A stretch of DNA of 64,000 nt. Source: Microcoleus vaginatus PCC 9802. GTDB taxonomy: Bacteria; Cyanobacteriota; Cyanobacteriia; Cyanobacteriales; Microcoleaceae. This document shows positions 29,901 to 38,757 of the stretch, piece by piece. The stretch's first letter is position 1. Each line of letters opens with the position of its first letter. The notes beneath the pieces are model-generated. The model had not been told where the DNA came from and did not search any database. It was given only the letters and a program-made list of their open reading frames with translations. Both the position numbers and the translations under genes were made by a program. The stretch is taken from contig CP031740.1 of NCBI GenBank assembly GCA_022701275.1, positions 259,001 through 323,000 on the forward strand, read 5' to 3'.

Positions 29901-31388
29901 TTCCACACCCATTGCTTGATAAGTGCTGATTTCTGTGCCCTCGTGAGCTCCAACGTGAATAACTCCGTGCGGCACGATTCCATATTGGCGGAAAATTTGC
30001 TGCAAGTCCAGCATTCGGGGTACTTCACCCAAAACATTTTGGCGGAATCGCTCATTTACTGCCAAAAAATTACTGAACTCAAAATTTTCATCCTCTGGCT
30101 GCCAAGTAGGTTTGTATTCTAACTTATCAGGGAAAATTTTGAAAAGTGAATACCGGAATCTTTGCAAATACTCAAATGCTTCTTTCAAGCTCGTTTTAGC
30201 ATCTAGATAAGTTCCTCCATATTCAAACTGCACATAATCTATTCGGCCTGTTTCTAGAAAATATTTTGCTCCATAAAGAACTTCTAATTCGCCACCCTCA
30301 ACATCTATTTTGAGAAAATTAATTCTCTTAATGCCGTGGCGCTGACAGTAATTGTCGATATTAGTGGTCAAAACAGTAATTTCTTGGGGTGTATTGAGCA
30401 ACCCTTGTTTTTCAACATCTACTCTGCGGTAAAAGGTACTCAATAGTGGATTGACTTCGTAATAATAAAATGTCTTAACTTCTTCCTTCTGCCCTACAGC
30501 TAGATTGTTGGAAATTACTTGTTTATCCAGGTTCTGAATCAGCTTTTTGTAGACATGAGGAATTGGTTCAAACAGGTGAATTTCTACGTCATGTCCTTGG
30601 CTCAACACTTCCGCTGTCCAATCCCCAGCATTAGCACCTACATCAAAAACCACATTCCCTGCATTAATAAATCTAGCGATAACTTGGCTCTCACCACTAC
30701 CTTGAAAGCTGCTATTTATTATTTTTTCTGTTTCTTTTTTCTCTTCTGGATGCTTTGGCAAAGCAGTAGCTACCCGGAACTCACCTGTTCGCGAAAACTC
30801 TTCCCATGCCTTAGTATTAGCATCTTGACAAAACTGAGCTAAAACTGATTTTGCTCGTTCAGGCACAGAAACTATGGCATCTTCAAAAATAACGGTATAT
30901 CTGCTTATTTTCGCCGATAGTGTAGCCATTATTTCATTAAGGCTTGGCCACTGTTCTATACGGTGAGGACTTGGTGGGGGAGACAAAAACAATCGAGCAT
31001 CGTCAATCAGGATAAAATGTTCGCATTCAGAATTATTGATTATTTCCAATTCTTCAAGTAGCGGACACTCATCATTTTCTCCCGCTGTACCACCGCCCAT
31101 CCAATGAGCATCCAACCAAAACAGAGCAGGCTCATTGAGTTGAGGAACGACTAATTTAAGTTGTTCTTTTGTATGACCCCACAAAAATTCTATATTTTTT
31201 ACATGGCTATAAGCACTGGATGTAGATTCGTATATATGCTTAGCAAATTCTATTGTGAATACCTTTTGAAAATGCTCTGCCGCCCACACAGATGTGCTGC
31301 CTTGAAAAGTCCCCGTCTCTACAAATGTTGGCAAATTATATTCATTTTTCAGCACCAATATTAGCTGTTTGCAATCTCCCAAACCCAT
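26916..31388 (-). CDS. Five-module methyltransferase/glycosyltransferase protein with TPR tail
   Basis: This 1490-residue protein has these modules in order. (1) A class I methyltransferase-like domain, residues ~15-200 (FVETGTFQGSTS, LFWLDAHW, ILIDDARLF). (2) FkbM methyltransferase, ~230-450 ([27 protein letters not shown]). (3) A second FkbM, ~460-663 (GVIHVGAHEGTE, ILNIDIQGAELLAL). (4) GT11-like fucosyltransferase, ~665-926 (HLRRGDYSW). (5) GT92/GT2-like domain, ~948-1205 (SVCAILKNEAPYLIEWLEFH, FIDLDEFLF). A coiled coil (~1225-1310) and four TPRs close the protein. It shares the FkbM and GT11 module types with the 2496-aa protein, so the two probably serve the same glycan. This role is inferred. 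Confidence 0.85.
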   Translation of the reverse strand: MGLGDCKQLILVLKNEYNLPTFVETGTFQGSTSVWAAEHFQKVFTIEFAKHIYESTSSAYSHVKNIEFLWGHTKEQLKLVVPQLNEPALFWLDAHWMGGGTAGENDECPLLEELEIINNSECEHFILIDDARLFLSPPPSPHRIEQWPSLNEIMATLSAKISRYTVIFEDAIVSVPERAKSVLAQFCQDANTKAWEEFSRTGEFRVATALPKHPEEKKETEKIINSSFQGSGESQVIARFINAGNVVFDVGANAGDWTAEVLSQGHDVEIHLFEPIPHVYKKLIQNLDKQVISNNLAVGQKEEVKTFYYYEVNPLLSTFYRRVDVEKQGLLNTPQEITVLTTNIDNYCQRHGIKRINFLKIDVEGGELEVLYGAKYFLETGRIDYVQFEYGGTYLDAKTSLKEAFEYLQRFRYSLFKIFPDKLEYKPTWQPEDENFEFSNFLAVNERFRQNVLGEVPRMLDLQQIFRQYGIVPHGVIHVGAHEGTEISTYQAMGVEKVLFVEANPVVFERLQANIVGVQNVQAVNCAVSNENGTVNLRVTSIDQSSSILQLKRHLELYPSIQETHQVEVQSRTIDTLLEELQLNPYDFNILNIDIQGAELLALQGAANWLKYVAGINTEVNYEELYDGCALIDQLDEFLEKHGFQRVATITHHPYWGDAFYVKKPLITMAAFEIARFGNQIFDYAFLKMYTKEHGMRLELPAWPGQYLFGHNEPPIAHPLPQVVEQQYPYKLSESAILNSPEPIRNADFFGFFQFHTKYHAQHKEYFCSLFKPVSEVEAKMQEAVNRLRERGKTVVALHLRRGDYSWASDIVPYLSIAPNEWYREWLDGLWETLDEPVLFIASDEIENVVGDFADYNPITVKDLGVEMPEAPFYPDFYILSQCDVLATSNSTFSFAAAMLNKRCKFFFRPNLQKNKLIPFDPWNSEPLLRDNPHGEPASQPDQENIRNKCKLSVCAILKNEAPYLIEWLEFHKIVGVERFYLYNNNSTDNPFDIVQPYIKSGEVIWHDWPLIPGQLQAYEHCLETYRQGSEWIAFIDLDEFLFPTEKDDLKEVLEEFYDCPAVAVNWLVFGSSGHKTRPEGLQIENFTKRGVNEWEINKHIKSIVRPVEAMRPLSPHDFTYLNDRVAITENKEPIVGPWSTTNSVQKIRINHYTTRSLQENKEKMLRGIADALVPRPWMFDTTDRNEVEDLTIQRFVPKLRQAVDSIISQSRIAQILRAQWCLQSKLYQMQIELEKSLTTPYQTSGEFEQFTTQLQQVKDELEPIKEELECRQVKDRLTQEELEKTKCQLRAIQTKMQEIESAAVPLSQLAELYLTQGKLEDAIAVCEQVLKIQPTFAPPYKTLGNALQAQGKLEEAKSWYLRALEIQPDFAPALANLGTINAQQQHWQEAIACYQKALAIQPNFAGAYRNLSRVFSQIGKPDEAVECCYAAVILEPETTAEEYFNLGNTLLQQGKQERAIVCYRRAVYLNPNLSEAHDKLSEVMSVVGE

Positions 31389-31461
31389 CTCAATTACTCC
31401 TATACATTTTTTTTCAACACATAACTACAGTCTTTCTGAACCAGCTTTTTTTTTGCACTGT

Positions 31462-31746
31462 TTAGAGATTAACATATCTTGGCTGCCAATCATGAGATTT
31501 CAAAGACCTCATCGTGACAGGATAAAACCTAACTGGTTCCACAAATTCACTTTCATATACGCGCTCGAGCGCGTAACCCAATTTATTATGTAGATCAGCC
31601 GGAATCCCGTCCTTCATCTTTCGATAATCGCGATCGCGACTAATCACCCCTTGATGATTATAAGCTATCCACTCACCTGGATATTTTTTTAACTGACGGC
31701 GATTGGCTTTATACCACTCCTTAGCCGTTGGATATTCGCCCTCCAT
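31462..31746 (-). CDS. Small DUF5678-like protein
   Basis: This 94-residue protein contains KKYPGEWIAYNHQGVISRDRD (in parts), the pattern of the short DUF5678 domain common in cyanobacteria (family recalled, not searched). Its function is unknown. No membrane segment is seen. It lies 22 bases downstream of the gmd-like gene and may be cotranscribed with it. Confidence 0.6.
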   Translation of the reverse strand: MEGEYPTAKEWYKANRRQLKKYPGEWIAYNHQGVISRDRDYRKMKDGIPADLHNKLGYALERVYESEFVEPVRFYPVTMRSLKSHDWQPRYVNL

Positions 31747-31768
31747 ATTTTCACCCCATACTTTTCCC

Positions 31769-32722
31769 TCACATCATCCTCGCTTCGACCATCATCCGCA
31801 CCACATCGGGCATTTTATATTTTGCCTCCCAGCCCAATTTTTCTTTTGCCTTACCCGGATTTCCCCTCCCAACTGCAATCTCCGTCGGTCTGTAAAGACT
31901 CGCATCGGTTACTAAATGTTCCTGCCAATCCAAACCTGCAGAAACAAACGCTGTCTGCACAAACTCCTCCAAAGGATAACTTACACCCGTGGCAATTACA
32001 TAATCGTCCGGTTCTTCCTGCTGCAACATCAAGTACATCGCCTCCACATATTCCGGCGCCCAACCCCAGTCCCGCTGCACTGAAATATTTCCCAAATGCA
32101 GTTTTTCGGAACTACCCGCAGCAATTCGGCACACAACAGATACAATTTTTTGGGTGACGAACCTCTCCGGCCGCAGCGACGACTCGTGATTGAACAAAAT
32201 ACCAGAACATGCAAACAAATTGTACGCTTCCCGATAATTCGCTACTTCCCAAAATGCCGTTGCTTTCGCCACCGCGTAGGGACTTCTGGGGCGAAAAGGC
32301 GTATTTTCATCGGCTGCACTGCCTCCGGTATCGCCAAAACATTCGCTAGAACTGGCATTGTAAAGTTTAATTTTGCCACCTGTAAACCGAATTGCTTCTA
32401 ACAGATTCAATGTGCCTGTGGCAATGCTTTCGAGGGTTTCTACGGGTTGTTCAAAGGACAGACCGACGGAACTTTGACCCGCTAGATTGTACACCTCATC
32501 TGGCTCTATTTTGGCAAGCACTTGCAAGACGCTGCGAAAATCGTTGAGAGACATGGACTCTAGTTTTACTCTGTCTCGGATGCCCAAACGGGCCAGGTTT
32601 CCGAAACTAGACATTTGGGCGTCCCTGGAGGTGCCGCAAACTTCATAACCTCGATCGAGTAACAGTTTAGCTAAATAAGCTCCGTCTTGACCTGATACAC
32701 CACAAATTAGCGCTTTTTTCAT
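31769..32722 (-). CDS. gmd: GDP-mannose 4,6-dehydratase-like NDP-sugar dehydratase
   Basis: An extended short-chain dehydrogenase with the NAD(P) motif GVSGQDGAYLAKLLL, the sugar-dehydratase stretch NLAGQSSVGLSFEQP, YAVAKATAFW (catalytic Tyr-x-x-x-Lys) and NHESSLRPERFVTQKI, characteristic of GDP-mannose 4,6-dehydratases. The product, GDP-4-keto-6-deoxymannose, is the precursor of GDP-fucose, which fits the two fucosyltransferase-like modules nearby. No fucose synthase gene is visible in this window. The ATG at 32722 is preferred over a TTG at 32740; neither has a clear ribosome binding site. Confidence 0.82.
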   Translation of the reverse strand: MKKALICGVSGQDGAYLAKLLLDRGYEVCGTSRDAQMSSFGNLARLGIRDRVKLESMSLNDFRSVLQVLAKIEPDEVYNLAGQSSVGLSFEQPVETLESIATGTLNLLEAIRFTGGKIKLYNASSSECFGDTGGSAADENTPFRPRSPYAVAKATAFWEVANYREAYNLFACSGILFNHESSLRPERFVTQKIVSVVCRIAAGSSEKLHLGNISVQRDWGWAPEYVEAMYLMLQQEEPDDYVIATGVSYPLEEFVQTAFVSAGLDWQEHLVTDASLYRPTEIAVGRGNPGKAKEKLGWEAKYKMPDVVRMMVEARMM

Positions 32723-33131
32723 ATCAGATTTTGTTGGCAAAACTACACGGTAGCTGTTGCTATTTTTCCAGTTTTTTAAATTTTATAGTCGGAATTTTTA
32801 TTTTTTTAATATTTGGGGTTGTCCGAGAACTTAACTAAAGCAATTTTAAGCGCTTACTACAAACAACAAATTTATCATCCAGCAGACCCGAAAGGCCGAG
32901 CTATTATGGCAAAAAGTTCGATAGCTGGGAGTAGCAGCTTACCACTATCGTAGGGACACGGGACTGCCCTGTCCCTACGATATTTCATCTTCTACTCGCC
33001 AACTATCAACTGCCAAAAGTCTCTACCGCTCGAAAACAGAAATAACCAGTCACCTAGAAATCGACTCAAAAGTACAAAATATCAGGATTTTTACCTTCTG
33101 CCGAATGACTAAAGCCTTCTGCCTTCGGGTA
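32723..33131. other. Intergenic region
   Basis: No gene is seen in these ~400 bases. They contain a palindromic element (listed separately) and AT-rich sequence near 32780-32820. Confidence 0.5.
32946..32982. repeat. Palindromic repeat with 13-bp perfect arms
   Basis: TATCGTAGGGACA (32946-32958) and TGTCCCTACGATA (32970-32982) are perfect reverse complements around an 11-base loop. The GTAGGGACA/TGTCCCTAC core is a common cyanobacterial interspersed palindrome; a related GGACACAACA unit ending in TGTCCCTACGG occurs at 58919-58945. Confidence 0.8.
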
Positions 33132-34151
33132 CTAGGCTTCCCAACGTTCGGCAACCAATTCAGCCAAGTCAACCACCCGCTGACTGTAGCCCCACTCATT
33201 GTCGTACCAAGCCAAAACCTTTACCATGTCGCCATCCATCACCAGCGTTAAGCTGGAATCCAGAATCGAAGAAGCATCACTTCCGCGATAGTCGCATGAA
33301 ACTAAAGGCAAATCGTTGTACTCCAAAATCCCTTTCATGGAGCCAGAGGCAGCTTCTTTGAACACTTGATTTACTTGCTCGGTAAAAGTCTTTTTCTCTA
33401 CCTGAGCCACAAAATCAACTACCGACACATTAGGAGTCGGGACGCGCATGGCGATACCATTTAACTTGCCTTTCAATTCCGGAATCACCAAAGCCACAGC
33501 TTGGGCTGCTCCGGTAGAAGTCGGCACAATATTCATTGCTGCCGCCCGGGCCCGCCGCAAGTCGCGGTGGCTGGCATCCAGCAAGCGCTGGTCGCCAGTA
33601 TAGCTGTGGGTAGTGGTCATCATGCCTTTGACGATGCCAAAATTTTCGTGCAGCACTTTCAGTACAGGAGCCAGACAGTTGGTAGTACAGCTAGCATTGC
33701 TGATGACTGTGTAGTCACTGTGCTTGTAGTTGTGGTGGTTGACTCCCATCACATAAGTGCCAACTTCCGAACCCTTGCCGGGAGCAGTAATTAGCACTTT
33801 TTTAGCGCCGGCAGTGATATGCTTCGATGCACCAGCTTGGTCAACGAAGACGCCGGTCGATTCAATAATCAGATCAATACCCCAATCTTTCCAAGGCAAG
33901 TTTAGCGGGTTGCGATCGCTCACGCATTTAACTGTCTTGCCGTTGAGAGTAATGGAATTTTCATCCGCACTGATGTCCACATTCTTCAACGTTCCCATCA
34001 TGGAATCGTATCTCAGCAAGTGAGCATTACTTCTGGGATCGGAAGTGTCATTAATAGCTACCAACTCTAGCTGGCTGTTTTCTCTGCCCAGCCAGCAGCG
34101 CGCAAAACTGCGCCCGATACGTCCAAAACCATTGATCGCGACTCTAATCAC
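33132..34151 (-). CDS. gap2: Glyceraldehyde-3-phosphate dehydrogenase, Calvin-cycle type
   Basis: It interconverts 1,3-bisphosphoglycerate and glyceraldehyde 3-phosphate. Key features are [15 protein letters not shown] (nucleotide binding), [12 protein letters not shown] with the catalytic cysteine near residue 155, [24 protein letters not shown], and [25 protein letters not shown] and [13 protein letters not shown] resemble cyanobacterial Gap2 and plastid GapA, which accept NADPH and work in carbon fixation, rather than glycolytic Gap1. The start codon is GTG with a strong AGGAGG six bases upstream. Length 339 residues is normal. Confidence 0.93.
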   Translation of the reverse strand: MIRVAINGFGRIGRSFARCWLGRENSQLELVAINDTSDPRSNAHLLRYDSMMGTLKNVDISADENSITLNGKTVKCVSDRNPLNLPWKDWGIDLIIESTGVFVDQAGASKHITAGAKKVLITAPGKGSEVGTYVMGVNHHNYKHSDYTVISNASCTTNCLAPVLKVLHENFGIVKGMMTTTHSYTGDQRLLDASHRDLRRARAAAMNIVPTSTGAAQAVALVIPELKGKLNGIAMRVPTPNVSVVDFVAQVEKKTFTEQVNQVFKEAASGSMKGILEYNDLPLVSCDYRGSDASSILDSSLTLVMDGDMVKVLAWYDNEWGYSQRVVDLAELVAERWEA

Positions 34152-34157
34152 CTTGTA

Positions 34158-34163
34158 CCTCCT
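34158..34163 (-). promoter_or_regulatory. Shine-Dalgarno AGGAGG for gap2
   Basis: A consensus AGGAGG lies six bases before the GTG start at 34151. It settles this GTG as the initiation codon and suggests strong translation. Confidence 0.85.
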
Positions 34164-34341
34164 AACGATGGCAGCCTCTAGCTCAGGCTTAAATTTTGGA
34201 AAAATTTAAGAATTGACTTATGAGACAAGATCATATCGCAAAGGTCGATCCTTTCTAACTTTTTGTGTCAATCAAAAAAGCTTGAACTTTTCTAGAAGGC
34301 TGAAATTGCAAGGCAGAAGGCATTAGGCTTTCTGCCGCTGG

Positions 34342-35058
34342 TTACTGGTAAAGCTGATGGGCTGCAATATAAGTCCCGACAACTTCCGGGACTAAGTAGC
34401 GGAGGTCGATCCTTTCGGCGCAGCAGCGGCGGATGTGGCTCGACGAAATCTCGATCGCAGGCATGGACAGCACCTGCCAGCGAATTTCCACGTCCAAAAG
34501 AGCCATTTGTTCGGCAACTCGTCGGCCCACAGCATTTGCCTGAACCTGCATCCTGTCCCCCGCGGACGCGAGGGGTTTTCCACCCGGACAATCTCCCCAC
34601 TCGGACAGTTCCTCAATCTCCCCGCTTTTTGCTGTCTCTCGATCTCCCTGAGTCGGACGTGGGGCCACCAACCAGTCGCACAACCCGGCAATTTCGCCGC
34701 ACCGGTGCCATTTGGGGAGAGTAAGGAGTGCGTCACTACCAATAATCCAGTACCAGCGATGATCGCCTGGATACAATTTTTGCAAATACAGCAGGGTGTC
34801 GATCGCAAAAGAACTGTCGGAGGGATTTGCCGACCGCGGCGAAATTAGGAAGTCGGGGCGATCGCCGATCGCCAGAGCGAGCATTTCCCGCCGCTGCTCA
34901 AAACTTGCCAAATCCGGGCGCCACTTGTGAGGAGGAGAGCGATCCGGTACCCAAATGACTCGATCAAGAGCAAATTGACTCGCAGCCGTCTCGGCTACCA
35001 ACACGTGACCCCAGTGAACCGGATCAAAAGTCCCCCCCAAAATCGCTATTTTCCCCAT
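34342..35058 (-). CDS. nadD: Nicotinate-nucleotide adenylyltransferase
   Basis: It makes deamido-NAD from nicotinate mononucleotide and ATP in NAD biosynthesis. GKIAILGGTFDPVHWGHVLVAE contains the (H/T)xGH-type nucleotidyl site, WVPDRSPPHK, RWYWIIGSDALLTLPKW and ISSSHIRR match the family. The 238-residue length is above the usual ~190-215. The extra residues, about SGEIEELSEWGDCPGGKP onward (nt ~34530-34640), look like an in-frame insertion. Confidence 0.85.
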   Translation of the reverse strand: MGKIAILGGTFDPVHWGHVLVAETAASQFALDRVIWVPDRSPPHKWRPDLASFEQRREMLALAIGDRPDFLISPRSANPSDSSFAIDTLLYLQKLYPGDHRWYWIIGSDALLTLPKWHRCGEIAGLCDWLVAPRPTQGDRETAKSGEIEELSEWGDCPGGKPLASAGDRMQVQANAVGRRVAEQMALLDVEIRWQVLSMPAIEISSSHIRRCCAERIDLRYLVPEVVGTYIAAHQLYQ

Positions 35059-35490
35059 ATTTCCCCAAAATCAGGATTAATACAGACATCGCGCCAATTT
35101 TATGTTTATACACTTTTAACCATAAGCTCGTTTATTAGAAAACCCTCGCTTTACATCGGGGACCAACCCCTGGACGACCCTAGTTTCGACGATCGTCCTG
35201 GACGCTAAAACCGATTTTGTTAACCCCCTTAATTCGTTCAAACCTTCAATCCGAGTTCAACAACCCGGTTCTGAGCGTCGGAGTGGTTCCGGGACTCGGT
35301 GATTAACCTTGGCAATATTAATCCCAACTTGTTTTGATTGCGCGATCGACCGCCTGAGCATTCGTTGGTTGGCGGGTCAAAAAGTTGTGACAGTAGATAT
35401 ACTTTTTAGCGCAATGGTAAAAACTTTCAGGGCTGCCAAGAGGGTTCATCGGCTTCTCGATCAAGCCCATGATTTGGTTTGCTCAATGGG
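35059..35490. other. Intergenic region beside the group II intron
   Basis: No supported gene lies here. The segment is upstream of nadD and downstream of the intron's 3' end. GGGGACCAACCCC (35158-35170) is a small palindrome. Short open frames exist but show no domain or ribosome binding site. Confidence 0.5.
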
Positions 35491-35532
35491 GTAGGGTCGA
35501 GAGAGGATATTACTACCCTCTCCCTCCCATTC

Positions 35533-35570
35533 GGAACCGTGCTTGCAACTTTCACTGCACAGGGCTACTC
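35533..35570 (-). ncRNA. Group II intron domain V
   Basis: On the minus strand an AGCCC catalytic-triad region, the loop-proximal GTGC...GCAC helix and the internal AGTGAAAGTTGC stretch closely match domain V of cyanobacterial/bacterial group II introns. The maturase stop codon (TAG at 35567-35565) lies inside the 5' strand of this segment. Confidence 0.7.
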
Positions 35571-37412
35571 GGGTGTACTCTTGTCATTTGAGGGCTTCCC
35601 CTTCTTCCGACTTGCTTGAGATTTCTTTCCTGAAGATACGATTTCCAGGTTGTGTTTCCTGATTGATTCCAAGTCGATTTTAGTTTTAACATCGTGACAA
35701 TGCCGATGCAATAGTTGAAGATTTTTGTACTCATCCTTACCTCCAATGGCTCTGGGGACGATGTGGTCAACTTCCATTACATCTTCATTTCTGAAAATAA
35801 ATTCGCAATGAGGGCATTTCCCTTTTTGCCATTTTAGGAGTTTTGATACTGACGTAGGCAAATCAGGATTTTTCCCCATTCTTGAACTCCAATAAACTAG
35901 GTCGCCATCATAGGGACTTTTATCACCTTTAACTTTCACATAGTCGGTGCTGCTACACTCGAATTTACCATGTCTTAGTAACCGAAGGGGGTTCGATCCC
36001 TCTTCTCTGGTTGAGAATGCCCAGTTTTTACCGCCAATGGTGTGCCAATACAGTTGATGTCCTGTTTTGATGTTTCCACATCGGCGTTTTGCCCAACGTC
36101 GAAGTTTCAGGTATGTGAGGTTATCTTGTTTAGATAGTTCTCCAACGGTTTTAGCGTCAGAGTTTGTATAGAAAGAAGTCCATCCCCTTATTACAGGGTT
36201 TAAGTCTCTAATTAACGCCGATTGTGGCGATGACCTATGTTTTTTGATGATTCTTCCGATTTCCTCTTGGTGTGCCTTACTTGACTTCTTATTTGGGGTA
36301 ATGAGTGTGTTAAAACCTAATATTTCACCGTGCGTACCTAAACTGCTTCGGTGTTTTCCGGCAGGGTATTGCCTTATGTGATGACCTAAAAAGTCAAAAC
36401 CAGCTTTACCATCCTCACTTAATTCATCCTTGAAAGTGTGAGTTAGCCTCGTCTTCTCAGGTTTTAATTCTAAGCCCATGCCAGCTAACCATTCCGAAAT
36501 TATCTCTCGGCATCTTTGGACTAAGCTTTTTTCTTCACATAGAATTACAAAGTCATCAGCGTACCGGATAATATTTGGTCTGCCTACAAATTTCCCAAAT
36601 CTGGAAATTGACTTTTTTAAGTATCCATTTCCATTTACAGGAAACTCTTTTTCTATGTGTTGCTCCAAACCGTGGAGGGCAATGTTCGCCAGTAACGGAG
36701 AAATGACCCCACCCTGTGGCGTACCCTCAGATGTTGCAGTGAATACTCCATGGTCAATTACTCCAGATTTTAGCCAGGATTTTACTTGCCTCCTGACTTT
36801 GCCTTTTATGTTCAACTTTTGGAGTAGTTCATAATGGTTGATGCGGTCAAAACACTTAGCTATGTCTGCATCTAATACAAACTTCGCTTTATGTTGAATA
36901 CAGGCTTTAATTTGCCAAATCGCATCGTGACATGACCTGCCGGGTCTAAAACCATAGCTGTTTGGCTCAAAAATTGCCTCCCATTCCGGCTCAAGTGCGG
37001 ATTTTACTACGGCTTGTAAGCCTCTGTCGTACATTACAGGTATTCCTAGTGGGCGTTTTTCCTTACTTCCTGGTTTTGGTATCCAGACTCTTCTAGTAGG
37101 TTTGGATTTTCCGGTTAGTTTTAATTCCCTTGCCAGTTCTAGGCGAGCTACTGGGGATAGGCTTTTCAACCCGTCCACTCCTGCCGTCTTTTTTCCCTGG
37201 TTGTCCTGAGTTACCCTTCTGACTGACAAAATCCTATTAGACCATGACCTCATCAGCGTCTTCTGAAGTTTACGAACTTTCTTGACATCTCCACAACGGT
37301 TAGCCGCGAAAATGCGCTTTTGTAACTTGAAAACATATCTTTCGGCTTGACGCCAATTGATAGCTTTCCATCCCTCTGTATTTGTTTCCAAATCAGACTT
37401 AGGTTTGTGCAT
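35565..37412 (-). CDS. ltrA: Group II intron reverse transcriptase/maturase with HNH endonuclease
   Basis: This 615-residue intron-encoded protein helps the intron splice and retrohome. Residues ~25-110 hold the RT-0 region (VRRVTQDNQGKKTAGVDG). The reverse transcriptase follows, with GTPQGGVISPLLANIALHGLE and the catalytic YADDFVIL near residue 285. Then come the maturase domain X (about 365-450, GWTSFYTNSDAKTVGELSKQD in parts) and an HNH nuclease at ~530-590 (CPHCEF, VDHIVPRAIGGKDEYKNLQLLHRHCH in parts). All catalytic motifs look intact, so the intron may be mobile. Confidence 0.93.
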   Translation of the reverse strand: MHKPKSDLETNTEGWKAINWRQAERYVFKLQKRIFAANRCGDVKKVRKLQKTLMRSWSNRILSVRRVTQDNQGKKTAGVDGLKSLSPVARLELARELKLTGKSKPTRRVWIPKPGSKEKRPLGIPVMYDRGLQAVVKSALEPEWEAIFEPNSYGFRPGRSCHDAIWQIKACIQHKAKFVLDADIAKCFDRINHYELLQKLNIKGKVRRQVKSWLKSGVIDHGVFTATSEGTPQGGVISPLLANIALHGLEQHIEKEFPVNGNGYLKKSISRFGKFVGRPNIIRYADDFVILCEEKSLVQRCREIISEWLAGMGLELKPEKTRLTHTFKDELSEDGKAGFDFLGHHIRQYPAGKHRSSLGTHGEILGFNTLITPNKKSSKAHQEEIGRIIKKHRSSPQSALIRDLNPVIRGWTSFYTNSDAKTVGELSKQDNLTYLKLRRWAKRRCGNIKTGHQLYWHTIGGKNWAFSTREEGSNPLRLLRHGKFECSSTDYVKVKGDKSPYDGDLVYWSSRMGKNPDLPTSVSKLLKWQKGKCPHCEFIFRNEDVMEVDHIVPRAIGGKDEYKNLQLLHRHCHDVKTKIDLESIRKHNLEIVSSGKKSQASRKKGKPSNDKSTPE

Positions 37413-38225
37413 TACTAATTACACCTTTTCACTTAATCACCTTAGCGGTTTACGTCAGCATATCCTGGGCATTACCCCATCCCTTTTTCGGCATTACCTG
37501 TTATTTCAGGTTAGGCATTAGCTTCTTAAACCATCCCAGCCTTTTGCAGCTTGTAGCCTGACAGCCTACCTCAACAATGATTTGATGGGGAGCGTACAAA
37601 AGGATTACTTCGTTCCTACTATCCATTGATTAAATCCGTTAGGGTTTATCTCTCCGCCCGGGTTATAGGTTGTGCGCTATCTCGGTAGTAGAATACTGAT
37701 AGTCCTTACCCTTTTCAGATATTCCTGATCCAGAAGCTCAGATTTCTCTGATTAGCTTATATCCTCTGGTAATAGTTTACGACGGTTGTATTGATAATTC
37801 GTTAGCTTGCGCTTCTACCCCACGACTTCATTACTTTCGCAATGATTCGGTTATAGGATTTTTGCTTGCGGTGTCGGTATTCAGCTATCCCGATTGACCG
37901 CTTTCACCCTCGCTTTACATAAAGGTTGTCAATCTTTGTGTAGAGGAAACCAGATTTTATCTCTGGTTCTTTGTGTGCTTTCAATCACGCACCATGATGT
38001 CAGGACTTGATTTATTTTGGATTTTGGTTATGATGTTGGTTTGCACTTTCATCTTTCCCGTTTTCCCCTAATTGTCTTAGCTAGATTGCTCGACTAGGTT
38101 TTCTCACCTGCATGGATAGTAAGTTGTCGGCGATAGGGGATTAAAGTGCGAACTCTAACCCTGATGGGTTTACCCTATCACTGCTAGTCATCCCCCCTTT
38201 CGGGTTTCGACTAAACGAATCGCAC

Positions 38226-38757
38226 CTATTCGACTATTCCGACTAACTACATAACTTATATATACAATATAGTAAAAATATATACTATAGCTGCGTTCGT
38301 GTCAATCTCTGACTTGGGGGAGAAAAGGACTGTAAAGGTAGATTTATCACTATAAAAGGAGCGAAATTTGGTCATACGTGGTAGTGTTTGTAAATCCTTA
38401 TGGGTTTTACCCTCAATCTTGGTAAAAAGGTTGTGGGGCTTTTGCTGCCGTATCCGAGCACAGCAGGCGGATAGAAATAGAAAGAATGCAGGAGTATGCA
38501 AGCACCCAAAATTAGTCTGTTGGGCCAGACCCCAGACCCCGTTTTCTGTTACCTGCTATTTTCGAGCTGTGACTGTTCCGGAAAACTACTCGGTACTAAG
38601 TCATATAGGATACAAGACAAACATCTCTACAAGTCCCGCAAATCAAGGGACGCGCAGAGAATTTTGTACAAAATCTCTAGCGAACTGTATCCTGAAAAAA
38701 CAATTCTTGATATGATATCGCGTGTTATTGGCGTGGTGTGGTGTGTGAGGAGCAAAG
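38226..38757. other. Intergenic region upstream of murC
   Basis: There are 532 bases between the intron's 5' end and murC. An AT-rich block (38255-38295) could hold a promoter but no clear -35/-10 pair was assigned. A plus-strand open frame of 115 codons (38368-38715) has no recognisable features and a GTG start, and is not called. Confidence 0.5.

Larger units (their letters stand above)
35491..38225 (-). mobile_element. Group II intron (retrotransposable ribozyme)
   Basis: On the minus strand the element starts with GTGCG (38225-38221), matching the group II 5' consensus GUGYG, and continues with structured RNA-like sequence. It then encodes a reverse transcriptase/maturase, carries a domain V-like segment (35533-35570), a GA-rich hairpin that fits domain VI (with an unpaired AATAT loop) and ends near CGACCCTAC at 35491, consistent with a 3' AY. 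Total about 2.7 kb. It sits between nadD and murC, in no recognisable gene. The exact ends are inferred from consensus. Confidence 0.75.

Noticed and set aside
31462-31746. Considered as a toxin-antitoxin component
   Set aside because: The small protein fits a DUF5678-like pattern and has no partner gene of the toxin-antitoxin kind.
38368-38715. 115-codon plus-strand frame before murC
   Set aside because: GTG start, no recognisable domain, odd composition, and it lies in what is probably the murC promoter region.
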